8,403 nt of DNA, from the NCBI GenBank assembly GCA_903834675.1, contig CAILKC010000734.1:1-8403 (forward strand), given 5' to 3'. Under the pieces are notes generated by a model. The model had not been told where the DNA came from and did not search any database. It worked only from the letters and a program-made list of their open reading frames with translations. Position 1 is the first letter of the stretch; every line of letters starts with the position of its first letter. Source of the stretch: an uncultured Victivallales bacterium. Lineage in GTDB: Bacteria; Verrucomicrobiota; Lentisphaeria; Oligosphaerales; JAFGRS01. A program made the position numbers and the translations under genes. Positions 1 to 5,874 of this stretch are shown piece by piece.

Positions 1-70
1 GAGCCCTGTAGGGGCGAGCCATCTGCCCTACCTTCGCACCGAGGTCGCATGGTCCGCCCCTTCAGGGCTC
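1..70. repeat. REP-like inverted repeat pair, 16-bp arms
   Basis: Positions 1-16 (GAGCCCTGTAGGGGCG) are the reverse complement of 55-70 with one mismatch at position 9, enclosing a 38-nt loop. Each arm also contains a CCCT/AGGG-type partial palindrome. This is the arrangement of paired REP/BIME-type intergenic elements. The element may continue left of the window edge. No transposase gene is present nearby. Confidence 0.6.
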
Positions 71-86
71 AATCTTCGCTGTGGAC

Positions 87-115
87 GGGTACCCAGGGCG
101 TTGCCCTGGGCGCCC
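87..115. repeat. REP-like hairpin, 8-bp perfect stem
   Basis: CCCAGGGC (92-99) and GCCCTGGG (103-110) form a perfect 8-bp stem with a GTT loop. It is extended by GGG (87-89) pairing with CCC (113-115) across a 2x2 internal loop. No T-run follows, so it is better read as a member of the local palindrome family than as a terminator. Confidence 0.6.
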
Positions 116-120
116 GAAAC

Positions 121-133
121 GCCCCCTTGGGGC
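121..133. repeat. REP-like short hairpin
   Basis: GCCCC (121-125) and GGGGC (129-133) pair across a CTT loop. The sequence resembles the arm at 56-70 (GCCCC then TT then a G-rich half), which suggests a degenerate copy of the same repeat family placed directly after the 87-115 hairpin. Confidence 0.5.
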
Positions 134-184
134 TGAATACCACAGCCCATCCTTATTGCACAGGTCGACAAATGTGGTCATGGC

Positions 185-241
185 CTCCTACCCCAACAGG
201 GTTGCGTCTTGGCACCCTGACCCAACCCCGTTGGGGCAGGA
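185..241. repeat. Second palindrome unit with nested CCCAAC/GTTGGG stems
   Basis: CCTG-a-CCCAAC (216-226) pairs with GTTGGG-g-CAGG (230-240) across a CCC loop, giving ten base pairs with one internal mismatch. An upstream copy of the left arm, CCCCAAC (191-197), can alternatively pair with GTTGGGG (230-236), so two competing folds are possible. CAAC (194-197) and GTTG (201-204) form a third small stem. This unit differs in sequence from the CCCAGGG-type palindromes at 1-133. Confidence 0.55.
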
Positions 242-324
242 TACGCAGTTGCACCTGAGTAGTCACCCCGCGTCCTGGTAGGTCCGGTCGGCCGCGGCGT
301 CTGGGGCAGGAGGTCGGTCGGGGT

Positions 325-1401
325 TCAGCCGCCGTAGCGCCCGACGCGCTTGGCCACCTCGGCGGCATGGCGGTAGGCCGCGAAACTGACCGTCGGCGGG
401 ACCGAGTGGTCGGAGTGGTAGATGTATCCGCCCCCGGGCATGGCGGCAGTCACCTTGCTGCTTACCTCGGCCTCGATCGCCTCGAGGTCCCCCGTCGCGA
501 AGACATCCATATTCATATTGCCGAAGAAGCTGAGCCGGTCGCCGTAGAGCGGTTTGAGTTGACGCACGTCATTGCCAGCCCGTGCTTCGAGCGGCTGGAT
601 ACAGTCGACCCCGGCCTCGATGAGCAGCGGGATGAACTCACCCACATAGCCATCGCAATGGATGATCAGCGACACGTCGTGGGCGTGGCAGAGATCGGCA
701 ATCCGCCGGTGCTGCGCCAACACCATCTCGCGGTACAAGGCTGGCGAGAAGAGCATGCCGTTGCGGTAGCAGAGGTCGGCAAAGAACCACACCGCGTCCG
801 GCCGCTCGGCGCCCGCGAAAACCTGGCGGCAAAGCTCGTAGACCAAGTCCGCCTGGGCCGTCACCATCTCCCGGAACCACTCCGGATCCAGCGCCATCAC
901 CGGCAGCGCTTCCTCCATGCCCAGCGCCCGGAGCACCCACCAGACCGGTTCGGGCGGCGACAGGGTGACGAACTGTCCCCGTGCCTGGGCGGCGCCGATC
1001 GTCTCGGCCAGACCGGCCGGGATGCGGTCAGGGGTTGGCGCCAGACGGTGCCGATGCGCGGCCCAGTCGTCGCGGGTCTTGAGCAGGTGGTCAACGTCGG
1101 CCGGCGGCGCGTAGTTCGACTTCCAGGCCTGGCGCACGATCCCGTCCCGATCGCGGGCGAGGGTGTAGTCCGGGCCGTCCTCAAGCGTCTGCGGCGGCAA
1201 CTGCAGCGAGCCGTCGAGGTAGGCCATGCAGAGACCATCAAAGCCGAAGAAGGCATTCGGGGTCTGGTCGGCGGGGAGGCCCTCCCGGCGCCAGCGCAGG
1301 AGCGTCTCCGGCCAGTGGCAAATCTCAAGCCTCGGGACGCGGTCGGGTTCCTGCCGTCGCAGGGTTTTGCGCAGGCGTTCGCGAGACGTCATGTCGGACA
1401 T
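325..1401 (-). CDS. Uroporphyrinogen decarboxylase-superfamily protein (UroD-like, not HemE)
   Basis: A 358-residue protein of the UroD/MtaA TIM-barrel superfamily, whose members include uroporphyrinogen decarboxylase and corrinoid- or coenzyme M-linked methyltransferases. Visible marks are the N-terminal MTSRERLRKTLRRQEPDRVP segment typical of the superfamily, IIHCDGYV near residues 246-253, the following EAGVDCIQPLE strand-turn, LSFFGNMNMD near 290, and a C-terminal GGGYIYHSDHSVPP motif. The arginine-rich N-terminal motif of true HemE (a RQAGRY-type sequence) is absent, so haem synthesis is unlikely. The substrate is unknown; a methyltransferase or C1-transfer role is only a family-level possibility. 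Two adjacent ATGs (1404 and 1401) follow a GGGAGG box; 1401 has the better 7-nt spacing. A longer TTG-started frame to 1470 lacks this support. The gene stands alone, divergent from the hexokinase gene. Confidence 0.85.
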   Translation of the reverse strand: MSDMTSRERLRKTLRRQEPDRVPRLEICHWPETLLRWRREGLPADQTPNAFFGFDGLCMAYLDGSLQLPPQTLEDGPDYTLARDRDGIVRQAWKSNYAPPADVDHLLKTRDDWAAHRHRLAPTPDRIPAGLAETIGAAQARGQFVTLSPPEPVWWVLRALGMEEALPVMALDPEWFREMVTAQADLVYELCRQVFAGAERPDAVWFFADLCYRNGMLFSPALYREMVLAQHRRIADLCHAHDVSLIIHCDGYVGEFIPLLIEAGVDCIQPLEARAGNDVRQLKPLYGDRLSFFGNMNMDVFATGDLEAIEAEVSSKVTAAMPGGGYIYHSDHSVPPTVSFAAYRHAAEVAKRVGRYGG

Positions 1402-1408
1402 CATGGTG

Positions 1409-1414
1409 CCTCCC
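1409..1414 (-). promoter_or_regulatory. Ribosome-binding site of the UroD-like gene
   Basis: Read on the minus strand this is GGGAGG, 4 nt before the ATG at 1404 and 7 nt before the ATG at 1401. It rules out the upstream TTG extension and makes the 1401 or 1404 start the likely one. Confidence 0.65.
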
Positions 1415-1468
1415 GCAGGCCAGCGTCGGCAGCACTCACTCGGCCCCGCCGCGCCGACTGCTGACGGC

Positions 1469-1474
1469 AATATA
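1469..1474 (-). promoter_or_regulatory. Candidate -10 element for the UroD-like gene
   Basis: On the minus strand this reads TATATT, five of six matches to the sigma-70 -10 consensus, in an otherwise very GC-rich gap. It would give a 5' leader of about 60 nt. No good -35 hexamer is seen at 16-18 bp, so support is limited. Confidence 0.3.
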
Positions 1475-1511
1475 CCCGCAATCCGGCCTCAACCTAGGCA
1501 ACCCCCCGTCG

Positions 1512-1526
1512 TGGGTGCATGACCCA
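1512..1526. promoter_or_regulatory. Small inverted repeat in the divergent gap
   Basis: TGGGT (1512-1516) and ACCCA (1522-1526) are perfect inverted arms around GCATG. The 15-bp dyad lies upstream of both divergent genes and has the size of a repressor half-site pair. No binding protein can be named, and chance occurrence in GC-rich DNA is possible. Confidence 0.25.
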
Positions 1527-1532
1527 TCGGCC

Positions 1533-1554
1533 GCCACCGCCCCACGGCGGTGGC
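1533..1554. promoter_or_regulatory. Strong 9-bp hairpin between divergent genes
   Basis: GCCACCGCC (1533-1541) and GGCGGTGGC (1546-1554) form a perfect 9-bp stem with a CCAC loop. No T-tract follows on either strand, so it does not look like an intrinsic terminator. Its place between the two candidate -10 elements would fit an operator or a structural insulator; its role is unknown. Confidence 0.4.
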
Positions 1555-1653
1555 TGAGACGGCAGCGGGCCGGGGCGCGGACCGGGTGGACGGACCCACG
1601 GCTCGAGCGAAATCCTGCCCGCCGGGCGGGGTCGCGCCGCCGTGGAAGGCCGC

Positions 1654-1659
1654 TATAGT
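1654..1659 (+). promoter_or_regulatory. Candidate -10 element for the hexokinase gene
   Basis: TATAGT matches five of six bases of the sigma-70 -10 consensus and lies 38 nt before the chosen ATG, giving a leader of about 30 nt. The region 17 bp upstream (around 1631-1636, GTCGCG) is a poor -35, so an activator or a different sigma preference would be needed. Confidence 0.4.
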
Positions 1660-1686
1660 GTAGGGATTCGTGCCTGAACCGCCGAC

Positions 1687-1691
1687 GGGAG
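1687..1691 (+). promoter_or_regulatory. Ribosome-binding site of the hexokinase gene
   Basis: GGGAG ends 5 nt before the ATG at 1697. A second in-frame ATG at 1703 could use AAAGG (1692-1696). The site argues against the upstream GTG start at 1670, which would place this box inside the coding region. Confidence 0.6.
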
Positions 1692-1696
1692 AAAGG

Positions 1697-2995
1697 ATGA
1701 CCATGGGTAGCGCATTGAAGGCTAAGGCATTTCTTCGGCGTCACGGGCTGAGCCCCGCGGCTCTCGACGTGGCCGCGGTGCAGGCCAGCTTCCTCAGCGA
1801 GATGGAGGCCGGCCTGGCGGGGCAGCCGAGTTCTCTGGCGATGATCCCGACCTATGTGACCATCGACAAGCCGGTTCCAGCCAACACGCCGGTGACCGTG
1901 ATGGACGCGGGCGGGACGAATCTGCGGGTGGGTACGGTCCGCTTCTCGACCGCCGGGGTGCCCGAGATCACGGACTTCCGCAAGTTTCCGATGCCTGGGG
2001 TGGGGGCGTATGCTTCCAAGGACGACTTTTTCGCTTCCCTGGCTGAAGCGTTACGGCCCGTAGCGGGGGCCTCGTCCCGGATCGGGTTCTGCTTTTCCTA
2101 TGCCACCCAGATCACCCCGGACTGCGATGGCAAACTCCTTTACTGGACCAAAGAGATCCAGGCTCCGGACGTGGTGGGGACCTTCGTCGGGGCGGAGTTG
2201 AACCGCAAGCTGGCGGCGGTGGGCTGCGGCGGCAAGCGCATCGTCATCCTCAATGACACCATTGCCACCCTGCTGGCGGGCAAGAGTTTCGGCGCGGCGC
2301 GACGCTACGAGAACTACACCGGCGTGATCGTCGGCACCGGCTCCAATACCGCCTACGTCGAGGACAACTCACGGATCACCAAGCTGCCCGGACTGCCGCC
2401 AGGCGCCATGGCCATCAACCTCGAGTCCGGCGGTTTCGGCAAGTGCCCGCGCAGCGACTTCGACACGATGTTGGACGCCACCCTGGCCAACCCGGGTCGG
2501 CAGAGTTTCGAGAAGATGATCTCCGGTGGCTACCTCGGCGGTGTGGCACTGCACGTGCTGCGCGCCGCCGCCTTCGAGGGCCTGCTCTCGCCGGCGGCCG
2601 GCGCCGTCATGGGCGCCTGGCAAGACTTACCCACCAAGGACTTGGATGGCCTCCTCGCGAACCCATTCCAGGCCGGGCCGTTTGCCCAGGCGGCCTTCAC
2701 CTCAGCGGATCTTGAGATGATGATGCTGCTGTGTGCCGAGGTCGTGCGTCGGGCCGCGGTCCTGATCGCCATCAACATCAGCACTCCGGTGATCAAGACC
2801 GGTAGCGGCAAGAACCCCCTGCATCCGGTCGGCATCACGGTGGACGGTTCGACCTACTACAAGACAACGAACCTGAAGAGCCAGGTGGAAGAGAACCTGC
2901 GCCACATCCTGGGTCGGCGGGGCGTCCACTTCGAGATACTGAAGATCGACGAAGCGCCATTGATCGGCGCCGCGGTAGCCGGTCTGACCCTCTGA
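1697..2995 (+). CDS. Hexokinase family sugar kinase (eukaryote-type fold)
   Basis: A 432-residue ATP:hexose phosphotransferase of the eukaryote-type hexokinase family, expected to act in the cytosol converting glucose or a related hexose to its 6-phosphate. Motifs in order: phosphate-1 loop DAGGTNLRVG at residues 70-79; the FSYATQ and LLYWTKE substrate-lobe segments (133-152) matching the FSFP...WTKGF region; ILNDTIATL (184-192) with the likely catalytic base Asp187; VGTGSNTAYVE (212-222); NLESGGFG (241-248) in place of the usual N-x-E-W-G; FEKMISGGYLGG (271-282), nearly identical to the sugar-binding FEKMISGMYLGE segment; and the adenosine-binding VDGSTYYKT (382-390). Length fits a single-unit hexokinase of about 450 residues. 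ATG 1697 is preferred because GGGAG precedes it by 5 nt. It is monocistronic as seen. Sugar specificity cannot be read from sequence. Confidence 0.9.
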   Translation: MTMGSALKAKAFLRRHGLSPAALDVAAVQASFLSEMEAGLAGQPSSLAMIPTYVTIDKPVPANTPVTVMDAGGTNLRVGTVRFSTAGVPEITDFRKFPMPGVGAYASKDDFFASLAEALRPVAGASSRIGFCFSYATQITPDCDGKLLYWTKEIQAPDVVGTFVGAELNRKLAAVGCGGKRIVILNDTIATLLAGKSFGAARRYENYTGVIVGTGSNTAYVEDNSRITKLPGLPPGAMAINLESGGFGKCPRSDFDTMLDATLANPGRQSFEKMISGGYLGGVALHVLRAAAFEGLLSPAAGAVMGAWQDLPTKDLDGLLANPFQAGPFAQAAFTSADLEMMMLLCAEVVRRAAVLIAINISTPVIKTGSGKNPLHPVGITVDGSTYYKTTNLKSQVEENLRHILGRRGVHFEILKIDEAPLIGAAVAGLTL

Positions 2996-3000
2996 CCGGC
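2978..3000. terminator. Possible bidirectional terminator-like hairpin at converging gene ends
   Basis: GCCGGTC (2978-2984) and GACCGGC (2994-3000) form a perfect 7-bp GC-rich stem with a 9-nt loop that spans the hexokinase stop codon. An alternative 5-bp stem CTGAC/GTCAG (2992-3005) covers both stop codons. With only 6 bp between the convergent genes this is the only visible candidate, but no U-tract follows on either strand. Confidence 0.3.
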
Positions 3001-3001
3001 G

Positions 3002-4360
3002 TCAGGAGTGGATGGCGTTGCCGGCCTCTTCCAGGCGCCGCAGCTTGTAGATGAGAGCGCGGCGGCTGATGCCCAGGGCGTTGGCGGTTTCCGTGCGGTT
3101 GTAGCCGTGCTCGCGCAAGCTCTGCAGGATCAGCATGTCTTCCACCTCTTGCAGGCGTCCCGCGGGCGCTTCAGGCTCAGGCAACCCAGCGCCACTGGCT
3201 TCCAGGATGCGGCGCGGCAGATGCTCGGGCAGGATGATGCCGCCGCGGGCCATCAGGACGGCGCGCTCCATGGCGTTCTGCAATTCGCGGACGTTCCCCG
3301 GCCATTCGTAGAGCGCCAGGCGGGCCGAGACAGCCGGCGAGAAGCGTGGCCGCCCACCGCCATGGCGCTGGGCAAAGAGGTTGGCCAGGGGCAGAATGTC
3401 GGCCGCGCGTTGACGCAGGGGCGGCAGCCGAATCTCGATCACGTTGAGGCGGTAGTAAAGGTCTTCGCGAAAGCGCCCCTGGGCGACCTCGGCGTCGAGG
3501 TCGCGATTGCTGGCGGCGATGAGGCGGACATCGGTCTGAAAGACGCGGTTCGAACCCAGGCGCTGGAAGCTGCCGTCCTGGGTCACGCGCAGCAGTTTTG
3601 CCTGCAACGCGGGCGGCATCTCGCCGATCTCATCCAGGAAAAGGGTGCCACCGTGGGCCTCCTCGAAGCGCCCGACCCGTGCCTCCACGGCGCCGGTGAA
3701 GGCGCCTCGATCATGGCCGAACAGCTCACTCTCGAGGAGGTTCTCCGGGATGGCGGCGCAGTTGATGCAGAGCATGGAGTGGCCCTGCCGGGGACTCCAG
3801 GCATGAATCAGCTTGGCCACGACCTCCTTGCCGGTACCACTCTCGCCCGTGAGGAGTACCCGCGAATCGAAGGGCGCCACCAGGGCGGCATCGCGTAAGG
3901 CATCGCGCATGGCGGGGCTCTCGGCCACCAGGCCAGGAGGCACCTGCAAGCCGGGAACGGCGGGCTGCAGCGCCGAGTCCCGCGCGCCGATCGCCTCACC
4001 GACCATGCTGCGCAGTTCATCCAGGTCGACCGGTTTCTCCAGATAGTTCAGCGCGCCGTCGCGCATGACGCCCACCGCATCGCGAATGTCGGCAAAGGCG
4101 GTGACCATGAGGACCGGCAATGTCGGCAAGCGCTCACGGGCGTGGCGCATGAGTTCCAGTCCCGACATACCGGGCATGCGGACGTCCGAGATCATCAGGG
4201 CCACGGGCCGCCCCCCCAGGATGGCCAGGGCCTCGCTGCCCGAAGGCGCTTCCGCGACGGCAAAGCCTTGTTGGCGCAGGAAGCCGGCAAGTAACTGCCG
4301 CTGACTGGGATCGTCATCGACGACCAGGATGAGCGGGGGAGTGGTCGGAACGGAATTCAT
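3002..4360 (-). CDS. NtrC-family sigma-54-dependent response regulator
   Basis: A 452-residue three-domain regulator. The receiver domain (about residues 10-125) has the acidic DDD at 15-17, phospho-acceptor Asp59 (ISDVRMPG), Thr87 and Lys109. The AAA+ domain (about 143-380) has Walker A GESGTGKE (172-179), the intact sigma-54 contact loop GAFTGA (219-224), Walker B GGTLFLDE (237-244), the RLPPLRQR segment and the [15 protein letters not shown] sensor-II region. A Fis-type helix-turn-helix follows at about 403-443. Phosphorylated by its partner kinase, it should remodel sigma-54 RNA polymerase at enhancer-linked promoters. The start overlaps the kinase stop as ATGA (4357-4360), indicating translational coupling, and no strong separate ribosome site is seen. 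No sigma-54 promoter is visible in this window, so its targets, possibly including its own operon upstream of 8403, are unknown. Confidence 0.95.
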   Translation of the reverse strand: MNSVPTTPPLILVVDDDPSQRQLLAGFLRQQGFAVAEAPSGSEALAILGGRPVALMISDVRMPGMSGLELMRHARERLPTLPVLMVTAFADIRDAVGVMRDGALNYLEKPVDLDELRSMVGEAIGARDSALQPAVPGLQVPPGLVAESPAMRDALRDAALVAPFDSRVLLTGESGTGKEVVAKLIHAWSPRQGHSMLCINCAAIPENLLESELFGHDRGAFTGAVEARVGRFEEAHGGTLFLDEIGEMPPALQAKLLRVTQDGSFQRLGSNRVFQTDVRLIAASNRDLDAEVAQGRFREDLYYRLNVIEIRLPPLRQRAADILPLANLFAQRHGGGRPRFSPAVSARLALYEWPGNVRELQNAMERAVLMARGGIILPEHLPRRILEASGAGLPEPEAPAGRLQEVEDMLILQSLREHGYNRTETANALGISRRALIYKLRRLEEAGNAIHS

Positions 4361-5859
4361 GCCGGATGGGCTCCGCTGGGCAGCAGGCGGCTGAGGCGGA
4401 AAATGCAGCCACCGGTGGGGTTCGGGATGTGAGACACCTCCCAGCCATGCGCCAGGGCAATCTGCCGGACGACCGCCAGGCCGAGGCCAGTGCCGTGGTC
4501 GCTCAGGGTGAAGTAGGGCCGGAAGATCTCCGACTGCGCTTCGGGCGGAATACCGGGGCCATCATCGACCACTTCCAGATCCACCCAGCCAGCGCGGGGC
4601 AGCAAACGCACGGCGATATGCCCAGAGCGGGGAACGGCCTGAACCGCATTGAGCAGCAGATTGAAGAGCACCTGCCGCAGCATGGTCGGGTCGGCCATGA
4701 TCTCCAGGGGGTGGTCCGGGCACTCGAAGTGGATAGCCTTGTCATCGAGGTCCGTTTCGAGGGTGCGGGCGACATCGCGGGCCACCGCCACGGGCGATAC
4801 CGGGACCGGCCTGGGTTCGCGCGGCTTGGCGTAGTCGATGAACTCATTGAGTCGGGCGGTGATGCGATCGACCTCTTCCATGGCCCGGCCGAGCTGGTCG
4901 CGCGCCGCCTTGGGCGTATCCACGTCGCTGGAGACCATCTGAGCGATACCGCGCACAAGGTTGAGGGGATTGCGGGTTTCATGGGCCAACCCAGCGGCGG
5001 CCAGGTTGAGTTCGCGCAGGTAGCTATTCAGGGCACGGGCGCGGGTCAGGCGCAGCTCCAGTTCGGTGGAGCGCGTCAGGGAACGCCAGGCCAAGGCGGC
5101 GCCGACCGCCGCCGCCAGCGCCACCGTCGCCATGGCCAGACGGAGAAGCCAGTCGTGGTTGATCACTCCTTGGGCGGGCTGGTCGTTGAGCATCAGCACC
5201 ATCATGTGCAGGCCCTGCTTCTCGTAGAGTTCGCGGTACTTCTCGGGGCTCTGCATGAAGGGATGCGATTGGTGCCAGCGCTCCCAGCGACTGCGGCGGC
5301 GGGCGCGCTCATCGCCTGGGGGCGGCGCCTGGCCGTCTTCCGCCTGCGGCTCGCGTTCGCCCTGTTCCTCCGGGTCCCAGAGCACGGCGGCGGCGGCCTT
5401 TTCGGCAGCGGCCTCGGTCCAGACCGCGGACGGGGGCGGGCCGGGAGGCGGCGCCCCCGGCGGCGGCAGCTCGGGTCCCAGTTCGACCAGAGCCGCCACC
5501 AGCAAGCGGTCTGCCGCCCGCCGGAACGTGCCCGGCGCCAGGTCGGCCAGGTCGCCCTGAATGGCCTGGCCGCCAGCGGCCACCACCTCTCCGGCCGGAC
5601 TGAGCAGGGCGATGCCCAGCAGTTCCCGCGACTGTGCCAAGGCCTCCAGCGCCCCGACGAGACGCTGCCGCGAGACCACGCCCAGCCGCCGCTGCGAACG
5701 GATCACCACGGCCAGCGAGTTGGCGATATCGTGGGCCCGGTTCAATTGACTTTCTTCGACCGCCTGGCGCAGACGCCGATGCTCGACTACCTGCCAGAAC
5801 AGGATGGCCGCCAGCAGCAACGCCAACAAGGCATAGACGATGGATGAACTCTTACGCAT
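4357..5859 (-). CDS. Membrane sensor histidine kinase, partner of the NtrC-type regulator
   Basis: A 500-residue inner-membrane kinase. The N-terminal membrane helix is at residues 7-25 and the second at about 237-259. Between them lies a periplasmic segment of about 210 residues containing a Pro-rich stretch (131-143), a highly charged stretch (160-195) and a His/Met-rich patch (H196, H199, M202, H218, M219, M220, M223). The cytoplasmic part goes almost directly into the dimerisation helix with no HAMP or PAS domain: H-box GLAHETRNPLN (290-300) with His293 as phosphorylation site, N-box FNLLLNAVQA (399-408), G1 DDGPGIP (432-438) and G2 GTGLGLA (456-462). Domain order resembles ZraS/NtrB-type kinases that pair with NtrC regulators. 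ATG 5859 is preceded by GAGG at 8 nt. It lies 15 bp after the secretin C-terminal gene and overlaps the regulator by 4 bp. The ligand is unknown. Confidence 0.93.
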   Translation of the reverse strand: MRKSSSIVYALLALLLAAILFWQVVEHRRLRQAVEESQLNRAHDIANSLAVVIRSQRRLGVVSRQRLVGALEALAQSRELLGIALLSPAGEVVAAGGQAIQGDLADLAPGTFRRAADRLLVAALVELGPELPPPGAPPPGPPPSAVWTEAAAEKAAAAVLWDPEEQGEREPQAEDGQAPPPGDERARRRSRWERWHQSHPFMQSPEKYRELYEKQGLHMMVLMLNDQPAQGVINHDWLLRLAMATVALAAAVGAALAWRSLTRSTELELRLTRARALNSYLRELNLAAAGLAHETRNPLNLVRGIAQMVSSDVDTPKAARDQLGRAMEEVDRITARLNEFIDYAKPREPRPVPVSPVAVARDVARTLETDLDDKAIHFECPDHPLEIMADPTMLRQVLFNLLLNAVQAVPRSGHIAVRLLPRAGWVDLEVVDDGPGIPPEAQSEIFRPYFTLSDHGTGLGLAVVRQIALAHGWEVSHIPNPTGGCIFRLSRLLPSGAHPA

Positions 5860-5867
5860 CCTGCGCG

Positions 5868-5871
5868 CCTC
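5868..5871 (-). promoter_or_regulatory. Ribosome-binding site of the histidine kinase
   Basis: GAGG on the minus strand, 8 nt before ATG 5859, lies within the 15-bp gap after the secretin stop and supports this start. It is a modest site, so coupling to translation of the gene before it is plausible. Confidence 0.45.
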
Positions 5872-5874
5872 GCT

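Larger units (their letters stand above)
1..324. other. Non-coding region rich in palindromic repeats
   Basis: No convincing gene lies here. The short open frames lack family motifs, codon structure and ribosome-binding sites. The interval is downstream of the UroD-like gene and carries several GC-rich inverted repeats, listed separately, in 1-133 and 185-241. Positions 134-184 and 242-324 hold nothing I can name; no stem followed by a T-tract is visible as a terminator for the minus-strand gene ending at 325. Confidence 0.7.

Noticed and set aside
210..215. TGGCAC resembling a sigma-54 -24 element
   Set aside because: The -12 position five bases on reads CCCA rather than TTGC, and no gene follows on that strand at a suitable distance.
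1..241. CRISPR array
   Set aside because: The repeats are palindromes of different sequence without regular spacing or unique spacers of constant length, and no cas genes are present.
367..1464. Plus-strand open frame (365 codons) opposite the UroD-like gene
   Set aside because: Antisense shadow; the minus-strand product has clear family motifs and a ribosome-binding site, and this one has neither.
3008..3898. Plus-strand open frame opposite the response regulator
   Set aside because: Antisense shadow of a gene with intact receiver, AAA+ and HTH motifs.
4366..5847. Long plus-strand open frame (493 codons) opposite the histidine kinase
   Set aside because: It mirrors the kinase gene, which has all the catalytic boxes. 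Long antisense frames are expected in GC-rich DNA, and the translation has no recognisable domain.
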